Assembly (NCBI RefSeq): GCF_042657185.1
Contig: NZ_JBHSNN010000087.1
Direction: 5' to 3' (one strand)
Source of the DNA: Ureibacillus thermophilus
GTDB taxonomy: Bacteria; Bacillota; Bacilli; Bacillales_A; Planococcaceae
Length of the DNA: 64,000 nucleotides
Below, in pieces: positions 34,082 to 43,453 of this stretch (positions are counted from its first letter, which is position 1; every line of letters starts with the position of its first letter). The position numbers were made by a program, and so were the translations under genes. The notes beneath the pieces were generated by a model. The model searched no databases and was not told the DNA's origin. It was given only the letters and a program-made list of their open reading frames with translations.

Positions 34082-34157
34082 TTTTCATGAAAAAGAATCA
34101 TCATTTTTCACTGCTGAATAAACTAAATATAGAGCAAAGGGGTATAGGAGTATAAAA

Positions 34158-34175
34158 TGAATGATTGTTCATTCA
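34158..34175 (+). promoter_or_regulatory. FadR-like operator 2 of fadNAE
   Basis: TGAATGATTGTTCATTCA, again 16 of 18 to the FadR consensus, 94 bases after operator 1 and 24 bases before the fadN start. It contains the spurious in-frame ATG at 34161. Confidence 0.72.
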
Positions 34176-34199
34176 AAAATAGAAAAGGGGGAATTGGTT

Positions 34200-36584
34200 G
34201 TGACGTACAAGATTGAAAAAGTAGCAGTTATTGGATCAGGGGTAATGGGATCCGGCATTGCAGCCCATTTAGTAAATATCGGCATACCAACATATATGTT
34301 AGATATTGTTCCAAGAGAACTGACAAAAGAGGAAGAAGAAAAAGGTTTAACCCTTGAACATCCAGCGGTGAGAAACCGAATCGTCAACAACGCTGTTCAA
34401 AAATTGCTGAAACAAAAACCAGCACCGCTTACATCTCCAAAAAATTTGGCGCTTTTAACAGTTGGAAATTTGGAAGATGATTTAGACAAGCTCAAAGAAG
34501 TGGATTGGATTATTGAAGTTGTTGTTGAAAATCTTGAAGTGAAACGAAACTTGTTTGAAAAAATTGAAAAAGTAAGAAAGCCTGGTACAATCGTCAGCTC
34601 CAACACTTCAGGAATCAGTGTAAACAAAATGGTGGAAGGACGTTCTGAAGAATTTAAAAAGCATTTCTTAGGAACGCACTTCTTTAATCCGCCACGCTAT
34701 TTGAAATTGCTTGAAATCATTCCTGCGGAGGATACATTGCCAGAAGTATTGTCCTTTATGAAAAACTTTGCAGAAGATGTTCTTGGCAAAGGCGTAGTAG
34801 TTGGTAAAGATACACCAAACTTCGTGGCAAACCGCATCGGAACATATGGATTGCAAATTACGCTTCATGAAATGTTAAAACGCGGCTATTCTGTCGGCGA
34901 AGTGGACTCTGTAACTGGGCCATTAATCGGAAGACCAAAATCCGCTACTTTCCGCACTCTAGATGTAGTAGGTTTGGATACGTATATTCATGTGGCGAAA
35001 ACAGTGTATGACCAAACAACAGGCGAAGAGCAAAAAATATTCGAAGTTCCAGAAGTTGTCCATAAATTAGTGGAGCAAGGCGCCCTTGGAGCAAAATCCG
35101 GCCAAGGCTTTTATATGAAAAAAGGTAAAGAGATTTACGAAATTGATCCAAATACAATGGAATATGTGCCTCAAAAGAAATTAAAAGCTCCATCTATAGA
35201 ACTTGCAAAACAAGCAAAAGGCTTGGATAACCGTTTAAAAACTTTAGTATTTGCAAATGACCGCGCAGGAGAGCTATTATGGAACATCTTTGCTCCAACA
35301 TTGATTTACTCTGCTGAACTCAACGGCGTTATCGCTGACAATCTTGTGGAAATTGATAATGCCATGAAATGGGGATTCGGCTGGAGTCAAGGTCCTTTTG
35401 AAATGTGGGATGCAATCGGCGTAGAAAAATCAGTAAAACGAATGGAAGAAGAAGGGCGTACGATTCCTGCATTCGTGAAGAAATTGTTGGAGAAAGGCTA
35501 TGATTCTTTCTACAAAGAAATCGATGGGCAGTTGGCGTTCTTTAATGGAGAAGATTATGAAGTAATTCCTGTTAATGAAAAGTCTATCGATTTAAAGCGC
35601 TATAAGAAAAAACACGGCGTCTTAAAATCTAACCCTGGCGCGAGCTTAATTGATATCGGCGACGGCATTTTGCTTCTTGAGTTCCATTCAAAATCCAATG
35701 CCATTGGACTTGATATTATTCAAATGCTCAACTATGCCATCGATGTAGTGGAAGCTGAATACAAAGGGCTTGTCATCGGCAACCAAGGCAAAAACTTCTG
35801 CGTTGGGGCCAACCTTGGCATGATTTTAATGGAAGCACAAGATGACAACATTTTTGAAATTGATTATGTCGTACGGGCATTCCAAAAAACGATGCGCCGC
35901 ATTAAATACTCGAAAAAACCGGTTGTTGCAGCACCATTTGGCATGACGCTTGGCGGAGGAGCGGAAGTGTGCTTGCCTGCAGCCCGCATTCAAGCTTCTA
36001 CGGAAACATATATGGGGCTTGTGGAAGTAGGCGTTGGACTCATTCCAGGCGGCGGCGGAAATCTAGCACTCTATGAGAAAACTTTAGAGAATCTTCCAAA
36101 TGGGGTAGACATTGATTTACAAGCGGTTGCCAATAAAGTGTTTGAAACAATCGCGATGGCGAAAGTTTCTACTTCCGCTGAAGAAGCTCGTGAAAACAAC
36201 TTCTTAGGCAAACAGGATGGCATTTCTGTAAATCCTGACCACTTGATTTACGATGCAAAACAAGTGGCACTTCAATTATATGAATCTGGCTACAAACCAC
36301 CTGTGAAGAAGAAAATCAAAGTGGTAGGAGCTCCTGGTTATGCAACGCTTCTACTCGCAGCTCAAAATATGTACACTAGCGGCTACATTTCCGAACATGA
36401 TTTAAAAATTGCGAAAAAACTTGCTTATGTCATTGCAGGAGGCCTTGTGCCATATGGAACAGAAGTGCCGGAAGAATATCTGTTAAATCTGGAGCGCCAA
36501 GCATTCTTAGAACTTGTGGCTGATCAAAAATCACAACAACGCATGCAACATATGCTCGTAACTGGAAAACCGTTGCGCAATTAA
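34200..36584 (+). CDS. fadN: 3-hydroxyacyl-CoA dehydrogenase / enoyl-CoA hydratase FadN
   Basis: 794 residues from GTG at 34200, chosen for the AAGGGGG site and for agreement with B. subtilis FadN. The ATG at 34161 lies in an operator. The N-terminal NAD-binding dehydrogenase domain begins VAVIGSGVMGSGIAAHL and includes SSNTSGIS and HFFNPPRYLKLLEI. The C-terminal crotonase-like domain has LEFHSKSNAIGLDIIQ and the oxyanion-hole segment GMTLGGGAEVCLPA. It catalyses hydration and oxidation in fatty-acid beta-oxidation. First gene of the operon. Confidence 0.96.
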   Translation: MTYKIEKVAVIGSGVMGSGIAAHLVNIGIPTYMLDIVPRELTKEEEEKGLTLEHPAVRNRIVNNAVQKLLKQKPAPLTSPKNLALLTVGNLEDDLDKLKEVDWIIEVVVENLEVKRNLFEKIEKVRKPGTIVSSNTSGISVNKMVEGRSEEFKKHFLGTHFFNPPRYLKLLEIIPAEDTLPEVLSFMKNFAEDVLGKGVVVGKDTPNFVANRIGTYGLQITLHEMLKRGYSVGEVDSVTGPLIGRPKSATFRTLDVVGLDTYIHVAKTVYDQTTGEEQKIFEVPEVVHKLVEQGALGAKSGQGFYMKKGKEIYEIDPNTMEYVPQKKLKAPSIELAKQAKGLDNRLKTLVFANDRAGELLWNIFAPTLIYSAELNGVIADNLVEIDNAMKWGFGWSQGPFEMWDAIGVEKSVKRMEEEGRTIPAFVKKLLEKGYDSFYKEIDGQLAFFNGEDYEVIPVNEKSIDLKRYKKKHGVLKSNPGASLIDIGDGILLLEFHSKSNAIGLDIIQMLNYAIDVVEAEYKGLVIGNQGKNFCVGANLGMILMEAQDDNIFEIDYVVRAFQKTMRRIKYSKKPVVAAPFGMTLGGGAEVCLPAARIQASTETYMGLVEVGVGLIPGGGGNLALYEKTLENLPNGVDIDLQAVANKVFETIAMAKVSTSAEEARENNFLGKQDGISVNPDHLIYDAKQVALQLYESGYKPPVKKKIKVVGAPGYATLLLAAQNMYTSGYISEHDLKIAKKLAYVIAGGLVPYGTEVPEEYLLNLERQAFLELVADQKSQQRMQHMLVTGKPLRN

Positions 36585-36610
36585 TATAGACGAACAAAGG
36601 GGGAGTTAAT

Positions 36611-37786
36611 ATGCGCGAAGCAGTAATCGTATCAGGGGCAAGAACGCCGATCGGCAAGGCGAAAAAAGGATCCCTTGCCCAAATGCGCCCTGATGATTTT
36701 GGTGCAATCGTTGTAAAAGAAGCAATTAAACGTTCAGGATATGAAGGAGAAATTGATGATTTAATTTTAGGTTGTGCCATGCCGGAAGCAGAGCAAGGAA
36801 TGAACATAGCAAGAAATATCGGGGCATTGGCAGGACTTCCAGATACAACGCCAGCCATTACTATCAACCGTTTCTGTTCTTCTGGTCTACAATCAATTGC
36901 TTATGCAGCTGAGCGAATTATGCTTGGCCATTCAAAGGCGATTGTAGCCGGTGGAGTGGAGTCTATGAGCATGGTGCCAATGATGGGGAACGTGATTCGT
37001 CCAAACCCTAAACTTGCTGAAGAGGCTCCGCAATATTACATGAGCATGGGGCATACGGCAGAAGAAGTGGCAAAACGCTATGGAGTAAGCCGCGAAGATC
37101 AAGATGAGTTTGCTGTTCGTTCCCATGAATTAGCTCATAAGGCGATTCAAGAAGGTAAATTCAATGATGAAATTGTTCCGATTGAAGTCGTACAGCATTA
37201 TGTTGATGAAAATAATACATTGAAGGAAAAACGCTTTACGTTCTCAGTGGACGAAGGAGTGCGTCCAGGAACAACGAAGGAAGTGTTGGCGAAATTGCGT
37301 CCAGCCTTCAGCGTAAATGGCACAGTGACAGCTGGAAATGCATCCCAAACTTCCGACGGCGCTGCAGCAGTTCTTGTAATGGACCGGGAAGAAGCTGAAA
37401 AACAAGGATTAAAACCAATGGCAAAATTTTTAAGCTTTGCTGTTGGGGGCGTTCCACCTGAAGTGATGGGAATCGGACCAATTGAAGCTGTGCCAAAAGC
37501 GTTGAAATTGGCAGGTTTGAAACAAGAAGATATCGACTTATGGGAGCTCAATGAAGCCTTTGCTTCCCAATCCCTTCAAGTTATTCGCCATCTAGGTTTA
37601 GATATGGATAAAGTAAATGTCAACGGAGGCGCGATTGCATTAGGACATCCGCTAGGTGCAACTGGAGCCATCTTAACATTGAAGCTGATCCATGAATTAA
37701 GAAGACAAGGCAAAAAATATGGCGTTGTGACAATGTGCATTGGCGGCGGTATGGGAGCTGCTGGCGTATTTGAAATTTTATATTAA
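36611..37786 (+). CDS. fadA: Acetyl-CoA acyltransferase (3-ketoacyl-CoA thiolase) FadA
   Basis: 391 residues. Nucleophile Cys89 in INRFCSSGLQS, His346 in ALGHPLGATGA and Cys376 in TMCIGGGMG: the complete thiolase triad. It releases acetyl-CoA in the last step of the beta-oxidation cycle. It lies 26 bases after fadN with AAAGGGGGAG, and 40 bases before fadE, as in the B. subtilis operon. Confidence 0.96.
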   Translation: MREAVIVSGARTPIGKAKKGSLAQMRPDDFGAIVVKEAIKRSGYEGEIDDLILGCAMPEAEQGMNIARNIGALAGLPDTTPAITINRFCSSGLQSIAYAAERIMLGHSKAIVAGGVESMSMVPMMGNVIRPNPKLAEEAPQYYMSMGHTAEEVAKRYGVSREDQDEFAVRSHELAHKAIQEGKFNDEIVPIEVVQHYVDENNTLKEKRFTFSVDEGVRPGTTKEVLAKLRPAFSVNGTVTAGNASQTSDGAAAVLVMDREEAEKQGLKPMAKFLSFAVGGVPPEVMGIGPIEAVPKALKLAGLKQEDIDLWELNEAFASQSLQVIRHLGLDMDKVNVNGGAIALGHPLGATGAILTLKLIHELRRQGKKYGVVTMCIGGGMGAAGVFEILY

Positions 37787-37826
37787 TTCGTTTGCTAGAT
37801 TTAAAACGTGATAGGGAGGAATTGAC

Positions 37827-39608
37827 ATGGTTCAAACAACTGACTTTGTAAAAGGTGGAAGCTTCTTAATTGAAGACGTGGATTTAGAAAAAGTGTTTAC
37901 ACCGGAAGATTTTACAGATGAACATATCATGATTGCCAAAACGACAGAAGAATTCGTTGAAAACGAAGTATTGCCAGTATTTGATAAATTGGAAAACCAT
38001 GAATTTGAACATTCTGTAGAGTTAATGAAAAAAGCAGGGGAACTGGGGCTACTTTCCGCTGACATTCCTGAAGAATACGGCGGCTTAGGTCTTGATAAAA
38101 TTACTTCAGCTCTAATTGGAGAAAAAATGTCCCGCGCTGGCGGCTTCAGCTTAACGCACGGCGCCCACGTTGGAATCGGTTCATTGCCAATCGTTCTTTT
38201 CGGCAATGAAGAACAAAAACAAAAATATTTGCCAAAACTTGCAACGGGCGAATGGATTGCCGCTTATGCGTTGACAGAGCCAGGTTCAGGCTCCGACGCA
38301 TTAGGTGCCAAAACAACAGCAAAACTAAATGAAGCAGGAACTCACTATATTCTAAACGGCGAAAAACAATGGATTACAAACTCTGGTTTTGCCAATGTAT
38401 TCATTGTCTATGCGAAAGTGGATGGCGAACATTTCACTGCATTCATTGTTGAGCGCTCTTTCCCAGGCGTTTCTGTTGGTCCGGAAGAAAAGAAAATGGG
38501 GATTAAATCTTCATCCACTCGCACATTGATTTTGGAAGATGTGCCAGTTCCGGTGGAAAATGTATTATTTGAAATTGGCCGAGGCCATGTCGTAGCGTTC
38601 AATATTTTGAATATCGGCCGCTATAAATTAGGCATTGGTGCAGTAGGCGCTTCAAAACGAGCATTGGAGCTTGCCATCCAATATACAAATCAGCGCAAGC
38701 AGTTCAATACGCCTATTTCAAGCTTCAACTTAACAAAAGAAAAACTTGCTACAATGGCATCTCAGCTTTATGCTTCTGAATCGCTTAACTACCGTACAGT
38801 AGGCTTATTTGAAGACCGTTTCAGCAAATTATCTGCCGATGAAGCAAAAGATGGCAAAGCAGTAGCAAAAGCTGTTGCGGAATATGCAATTGAATGCTCC
38901 ATCGCGAAAGTGTTTGGTTCTGAAACTTTGGATTACATTGCGGATGAAGCAGTTCAACTTCACGGCGGTTATGGTTTCATGTCTGAATATGAAGTGGAAC
39001 GCATTTACCGCGACTCTCGCATCAACCGTATTTTCGAAGGTACAAATGAAATCAACCGCTTGATTGTACCAGGCACATTCATGAAAAAAGCGTTAAAAGG
39101 AGAACTTCCTTTATTGCAAGTGGCTCAAAACTTACAAGAAGAGCTGCTTATGTTGATGCCTGAAGAAGTGGGCGATGAACCATTGGCGCAAGAAAGATAT
39201 CTTGTGAAAAATGCGAAGAAAATCGGCATTCTTGCTGCAGGGGTAGCTGCACAACGCTTCGGTACAAAACTTGATCAAGAACAAGAAGTGTTGGTGAACA
39301 TTGCAAACATCGCAAACTATGTATATGCAATGGAATCAACAGTATTGCGTACAGCAAAAGCTATTGAAAGAGATGGCCTTGAAAAAGCACAACAAAAATT
39401 ATTGTATACGCAAATCTTCTGCCAAGAAGCCTTTGCAGAAATTGAAAAAGAAGCAAAAGAAATCATCATCGCTTCTGTGGAAGGTGACAATGCGCGCATC
39501 ACGCTTTCTGCATTGCGCAAATTAACTCGCCACAATCCATACAACCTAATCTTGAAAAAACGCGAAGCTGCTGATCGCCTCATCGCAGCAGAAAAATATA
39601 TCGTATAA
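37827..39608 (+). CDS. fadE: Acyl-CoA dehydrogenase FadE
   Basis: 593 residues: a complete acyl-CoA dehydrogenase core plus the extra C-terminal alpha-helical domain of about 180 residues typical of the long (VLCAD-like) class. AYALTEPGSGSDA is the first signature, QLHGGYGFMSEYEVERIYRD the second, and the catalytic Glu is in RIFEGTNEINR. That Glu contrasts with the Asp in the dehydrogenase at 51675. FAD-dependent first step of beta-oxidation. Followed by a strong terminator. Confidence 0.96.
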   Translation: MVQTTDFVKGGSFLIEDVDLEKVFTPEDFTDEHIMIAKTTEEFVENEVLPVFDKLENHEFEHSVELMKKAGELGLLSADIPEEYGGLGLDKITSALIGEKMSRAGGFSLTHGAHVGIGSLPIVLFGNEEQKQKYLPKLATGEWIAAYALTEPGSGSDALGAKTTAKLNEAGTHYILNGEKQWITNSGFANVFIVYAKVDGEHFTAFIVERSFPGVSVGPEEKKMGIKSSSTRTLILEDVPVPVENVLFEIGRGHVVAFNILNIGRYKLGIGAVGASKRALELAIQYTNQRKQFNTPISSFNLTKEKLATMASQLYASESLNYRTVGLFEDRFSKLSADEAKDGKAVAKAVAEYAIECSIAKVFGSETLDYIADEAVQLHGGYGFMSEYEVERIYRDSRINRIFEGTNEINRLIVPGTFMKKALKGELPLLQVAQNLQEELLMLMPEEVGDEPLAQERYLVKNAKKIGILAAGVAAQRFGTKLDQEQEVLVNIANIANYVYAMESTVLRTAKAIERDGLEKAQQKLLYTQIFCQEAFAEIEKEAKEIIIASVEGDNARITLSALRKLTRHNPYNLILKKREAADRLIAAEKYIV

Positions 39609-39620
39609 TCAGCCAAAAAA

Positions 39621-39659
39621 TGTCCGAAAGCCGATCACAACAGCTTTCGGACATTTTTT
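39621..39659. terminator. Terminator of fadNAE
   Basis: TGTCCGAAAGC (39621-39631) pairs with GCTTTCGGACA (39643-39653), flanked by A6 and T6, so it can work in both directions. Confidence 0.9.
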
Positions 39660-39835
39660 ATCCATTGGTCGGCAAACAACCCGGCTAATTATCCCACTGT
39701 TTCCTTCAATCGTTGAATGGTTACAATAGAATGTATTAAAATTTCATGAAAATTCTGCTTGAACACATGATTCGAATCATGCATGATAAAAATAAGAGTT
39801 GATAGAAAAATCATGAAAAATAAGGAGATAAAGAA

Positions 39836-40192
39836 ATGACGCTGAAATTTATCCATTATCCAAAATGCACCACTTGCAAAAAAGCGCAAAAATGGTTGGA
39901 TGAAAACGGAATAAAATATGAAGCTATTCATATTGTAGAACAAACCCCTACAAAAGAAGAATTAAAATCTTATTGGGAGAAAAGCGGACTTCCGCTGAAA
40001 AAATTTTTTAATACATCCGGTCAAAAGTATAGATCCCTTGGCTTAAAGGATAAACTAGATGCGATGTCTGAGGAAGAGCAGTTGGAATTGCTTGCTTCAG
40101 ATGGAATGTTGATTAAACGGCCTATTATAACAAATGGGGAAAAGGTGACTCTTGGATTTAAAGAGGAAGAGTTTGAAAAGGTTTGGAAGTGA
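39836..40192 (+). CDS. Spx/ArsC-family protein (YusI-like)
   Basis: 118 residues with the thioredoxin-like ArsC fold. CTTC (Cys11-Cys14) stands where Spx and YffB-type proteins have their redox pair, and RPIITNGEKVTLGF is the conserved C-terminal segment around the cis-Pro. It probably acts in thiol redox or as a transcription partner rather than as a true arsenate reductase. The position between fadE and gcvH is the same as yusI in B. subtilis, which supports orthology. Confidence 0.85.
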   Translation: MTLKFIHYPKCTTCKKAQKWLDENGIKYEAIHIVEQTPTKEELKSYWEKSGLPLKKFFNTSGQKYRSLGLKDKLDAMSEEEQLELLASDGMLIKRPIITNGEKVTLGFKEEEFEKVWK

Positions 40193-40257
40193 CTTGTATT
40201 CGCTAGAGAAATATGTCAAACTGTTAAAAAGATTACATATTTTATGGAGGTTAAAGT

Positions 40258-40638
40258 ATGTCAGTACCAAAGGACTTGCGTTATACTTCAGAACATGAAT
40301 GGGTAAAAGTAGAAGATGGAAAAGTACGTGTAGGAATCACAGATTATGCACAATCTGAACTTGGCGATATTGTGTTCGTGGAACTTCCTCAAGTAGGCGA
40401 TGAAATTCGAGTGGGCGAGCCATTCGGTAGCGTGGAATCCGTTAAAACGGTTTCGGAATTATATGCGCCGATTTCAGGGAAAGTGGTAGAAGTGAATGCA
40501 GAGTTGGAAGACAGCCCTGAACTTGTCAATGAATCGCCATATGAAAAAGCTTGGATGATTGTGGTGGAGCCGGAAGATGTTTCTCAAATTGAACAATTGT
40601 TGACAGCTGAAAAATATGAGGAATTGATTTCCGAATAA
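40258..40638 (+). CDS. gcvH: Glycine cleavage system H protein
   Basis: 126 residues. The lipoylated lysine is Lys63 in ESVKTVSELYAP, and HEWVKVEDGKVRVGITDYAQSELGDIVF is the lipoyl-domain start. It carries aminomethyl groups between glycine-cleavage enzymes. In Bacillus GcvH also serves as the entry point for lipoate transfer to other complexes. The other gcv genes are not in the window, as in B. subtilis. Confidence 0.97.
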   Translation: MSVPKDLRYTSEHEWVKVEDGKVRVGITDYAQSELGDIVFVELPQVGDEIRVGEPFGSVESVKTVSELYAPISGKVVEVNAELEDSPELVNESPYEKAWMIVVEPEDVSQIEQLLTAEKYEELISE

Positions 40639-40648
40639 GGTAGAGTAA

Positions 40649-40676
40649 ACGCCAGTGCAAGAACTGGCGTTTTTTT
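40649..40676 (+). terminator. Terminator after gcvH
   Basis: ACGCCAGT/ACTGGCGT stem with a six-base loop and T7. Confidence 0.88.
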
Positions 40677-40733
40677 AAAAACTTAATATAATAAATAAAC
40701 AGCCTTTTTATTATCGTGCATGGGGTGAGCAAT

Positions 40734-41075
40734 ATGACGTATGAAAAATGTATTATTGTAGAAGGTCGTTCAGATATGCTGAAATTGGTCCCCATCTTAG
40801 CGGAAGAGGTGAAGATTGTTTACACGAATGGAACGATTAGCGAAGATGCCCTGTTAGAGCTCCTTGAACCATATGAAGAATGTGAGCTTTATACTTTTTT
40901 TGATGCCGATCAATCGGGTGAAAAACTGAGGAAACTCATGAAACGGATTTACTCGGAAGCTATTCATTTAAATGTTCCAAGGACATATATGGAACTGGCG
41001 AATGCACCCCGAAAAGTGCTGGCCCAATTACTGAGAGATGCTAATTTTTCAGTTCATAAAGAATATTTAATATAG
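40734..41075 (+). CDS. Small Toprim-domain protein (YusF-like)
   Basis: 113 residues from ATG at 40734 (GGGGTGAG upstream; the earlier in-frame ATG at 40716 has none). A minimal Toprim fold: IIVEGRSDMLKL carries the conserved Glu and FFDADQSGEKLRK the DxD, as in primase M5-type or OLD-like proteins. Likely Mg2+-dependent nucleic-acid binding or cleavage, function unproven. Same order as gcvH-yusG-yusF-yusE in B. subtilis, without yusG. Confidence 0.82.
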   Translation: MTYEKCIIVEGRSDMLKLVPILAEEVKIVYTNGTISEDALLELLEPYEECELYTFFDADQSGEKLRKLMKRIYSEAIHLNVPRTYMELANAPRKVLAQLLRDANFSVHKEYLI

Positions 41076-41078
41076 GAA

Positions 41079-41390
41079 ATGATGGAAATGGACGAATGGA
41101 CAATTGAAACGTGGAAAGAAAAAGCAGAAACACATGAACTAACAGCTTTTTATTTATATACACCATTTTGCGGGACGTGTATGGTTGCTTCTAAAATGAT
41201 GGAAGTGGTTGAAGCATTGCTTCCTCAAATTCCAATGGGAAAAGCAAATCTTAATTATTTGGAAGAATTCGCTTTTGAGCAGCAAATTGAAAGTGTTCCT
41301 TGTTTGATTATTACAAAAAATGGAAAAGTTTACGAAAAAGTCTATGCCTTTAAATCCGTACAAAACTTATATGAAAAGTTGACTTTATAG
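41079..41390 (+). CDS. Thioredoxin-like protein (YusE-like)
   Basis: 103 residues. Active site CGTC (Cys31-Cys34) in YTPFCGTCMVASKMM and the cis-Pro in ESVPCLIITKNGKVYEK. Three in-frame ATG codons (41079, 41082, 41088) are possible; the first is given because it is four bases after AGGA. It follows the Toprim gene by three bases, so they are co-transcribed. Confidence 0.82.
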   Translation: MMEMDEWTIETWKEKAETHELTAFYLYTPFCGTCMVASKMMEVVEALLPQIPMGKANLNYLEEFAFEQQIESVPCLIITKNGKVYEKVYAFKSVQNLYEKLTL

Positions 41391-41419
41391 TTGACATCTA
41401 ATAGATTCCATGATACATT
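41391..41419 (+). promoter_or_regulatory. Promoter of the metNIQ operon
   Basis: TTGACA (41391-41396), 17 bases, TACATT (41414-41419). It lies at the end of the thioredoxin gene and about 20 bases before the SAM riboswitch. Confidence 0.7.
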
Positions 41420-41441
41420 GATTTCATAATTAAATAGTCAA

Positions 41442-41618
41442 CTCTTATTAAGAGTGGTGGAGGGAAGTGCCCTATGAAACCCGGCAACCATCATAGTTAA
41501 TATGATAAGGTGCCAAATCACGCAAAGTATTGATTACTTTGAAAGATAAGAGGAAGTTTTACGTATCTTCTTGGGTAGTTCAACTTCCCTTCTACTTATC
41601 AAAGTAGGAGGTTTTTTT
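41442..41618 (+). ncRNA. SAM-I riboswitch (S-box leader) with terminator
   Basis: P1 is CTCTTAT (41442-41448) pairing with ATAAGAG (41546-41552). Between them are the S-box signatures AGAGTGGTGGAGGGA, ATGAAACCCGGCAACC and AAGGTGCCAAATC. A terminator follows at 41588-41618. At high SAM the terminator forms and the methionine importer genes are switched off. Confidence 0.96.
41588..41618 (+). terminator. Regulated terminator of the SAM riboswitch
   Basis: CCTTCTACTT pairs with AAGTAGGAGG around a short loop, then T7. AAGTTTTACGTATCTTC upstream offers alternative pairing as antiterminator. Confidence 0.85.
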
Positions 41619-41706
41619 ATTTCATGTTATATGAATCATAAAAAATTGTAAAATTCACAAATGTAGAACGATTACATCATTGCGGTTTGCAAAAAGGAGT
41701 ACTTAT

Positions 41707-42732
41707 ATGATTGAAGTAAAAGATGTCACAAAAATATTTAAAACGAAAAGTGGACAATTAACCGCAGTTGATCATGTCAGTTTATCCGTTCAAAAAGGTG
41801 AAATTTTCGGAATCATCGGATATAGCGGTGCCGGAAAAAGTACGCTCATTCGCCTTTTGAATGGACTAGAAAAACCATCGAGCGGTTCAGTTATTGTCAA
41901 TGGTCAAGAAATTTCTTCAATTAAAGGAAAAGAATTGCGAAAAGCGCGGCAAAAAATTAGCATGATTTTCCAACACTTTAATTTGTTGTGGTCGAGAACA
42001 GTTGCGGAAAATATTGCTTTCCCGTTAGAGATTGCGGGTGTGCCAAAAGCTGAAAGAGAAAAAAGGGTACAAGAGTTGATTGAGCTTGTTGGATTGAAAG
42101 GACGTGGAGATGCTTATCCATCCCAGCTTTCCGGCGGCCAGAAACAGCGTGTTGGGATTGCGAGAGCATTAGCCAATAATCCTGAAGTATTGCTATGCGA
42201 TGAAGCTACAAGTGCATTGGACCCTGAAACAACGGACTCCATTTTGAGTCTGTTAAAAGACATAAATGAGCGTCTTGGTTTGACCATTGTGTTAATTACT
42301 CATGAAATGCACGTGATTCGAAAAATTTGCCATCGGGTAGCAGTAATGCAAGCGGGACGTATTGTGGAACAAGGAACAGTTCTTGAAGTGTTCCGAAATC
42401 CTCAAGCGGAAATTACGAAAAACTTTGTGATGCAAGTATCCGATTTTAAAGAAACTAAAGAAGCGATTGAACACATTTTGAAAAACTATCCAACGGGAAA
42501 AATAGTAAAACTGACTTTCGTAGGAAATACATCGGAACAGCCAGTTATTTCTTATTTAATAAAAGAATTTCAAATTGAAGTGAATATCGTCCATGGCAAT
42601 ATTTCCCAAACAGCGAACGGCCCTTATGGAACTTTAATTGTTCAGCTTGTTGGAGAACAGGAAAAAGTGCAAAAGGCATTAGATAAATTGCAAACGATGA
42701 ACATTCAAACGGAGGTGATTGCAAATGATTGA
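41707..42732 (+). CDS. metN: Methionine ABC transporter ATPase MetN
   Basis: 341 residues from the ATG at 41707, which follows AAAGGAG; the earlier start at 41680 does not. Walker A GYSGAGKST (38-46), signature LSGGQKQRVGIARALANNP, Walker B VLLCDEATSALD. The C-terminal about 90 residues form the NIL regulatory domain that binds methionine and inhibits transport. It is controlled by the SAM riboswitch and overlaps metI by eight bases. Confidence 0.96.
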   Translation: MIEVKDVTKIFKTKSGQLTAVDHVSLSVQKGEIFGIIGYSGAGKSTLIRLLNGLEKPSSGSVIVNGQEISSIKGKELRKARQKISMIFQHFNLLWSRTVAENIAFPLEIAGVPKAEREKRVQELIELVGLKGRGDAYPSQLSGGQKQRVGIARALANNPEVLLCDEATSALDPETTDSILSLLKDINERLGLTIVLITHEMHVIRKICHRVAVMQAGRIVEQGTVLEVFRNPQAEITKNFVMQVSDFKETKEAIEHILKNYPTGKIVKLTFVGNTSEQPVISYLIKEFQIEVNIVHGNISQTANGPYGTLIVQLVGEQEKVQKALDKLQTMNIQTEVIAND

Positions 42733-43393
42733 GACTTTCTTTCCTAATGTCAAATGGGATATTATGTGGCAAGCAACCTATGACACGCTTTACATGACAA
42801 TCATCTCTACAGCTATTACCTTCGTTCTTGGATTATTAATTGGAATTTTGCTGTTTTTGACAAGCCCGCATCAATTATGGGCAAATAAAGTGGTGCATTT
42901 CTTGACGGGCTCTATTGTCAACATTTTCCGTTCGATTCCGTTTATCATATTAATTATTTTATTAATTCCGTTTACAAAATTTTTGCTTGGGACCATTCGC
43001 GGGGTGAATGCCGCTTTGCCGGCGTTGATTATCGGTTCGGCTCCATTCTATGCCCGCCTTGTATTAATCGCATTTAGAGAAGTGGATAAAGGTGTAATTG
43101 AAGCAGCAAGATCCATGGGAGCGAATACCTTTACAATCATTTGGAAAGTATTAATTCCAGAATCTAAACCTGCCCTCATTTCAGGTATTACGGTTACGGC
43201 TGTTGCCCTTGTTGGCTATACGGCGATGGCCGGAATCATCGGCGCCGGCGGTTTAGGAAACTTGGCCTTTTTGGAAGGTTTCCAACGAAGCCGGGAAGAT
43301 GTCACACTGATGGCAACGATTTTAATTTTAGTCATTGTCTTTATCATTCAGTGGATAGGCGATATGATTACCGCTAAAACGGACAAGCGTTAG
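42725..43393 (+). CDS. metI: Methionine ABC transporter permease MetI (MetP)
   Basis: 222 residues from the ATG at 42725, seven bases after GGAGGTG, which lies inside metN. Five membrane segments. The EAA loop VIEAARSMGANTFTIIWKVLIPES contacts MetN, and GLGNLAFLEGFQRSRED is a family marker. It imports D- and L-methionine with MetN and MetQ. Confidence 0.95.
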   Translation: MIETFFPNVKWDIMWQATYDTLYMTIISTAITFVLGLLIGILLFLTSPHQLWANKVVHFLTGSIVNIFRSIPFIILIILLIPFTKFLLGTIRGVNAALPALIIGSAPFYARLVLIAFREVDKGVIEAARSMGANTFTIIWKVLIPESKPALISGITVTAVALVGYTAMAGIIGAGGLGNLAFLEGFQRSREDVTLMATILILVIVFIIQWIGDMITAKTDKR

Positions 43394-43453
43394 TCGGGTG
43401 ATTAGGCGAAAGCCGTTCACATAAAAAATAAAGAAGGAGAAGGAGTTATAGAT

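Noticed and set aside
34161..34199. Longer FadN starting at ATG 34161
   Set aside because: The ATG is part of a FadR-like palindrome and has no binding site; GTG 34200 follows AAGGGGG and fits the family length.
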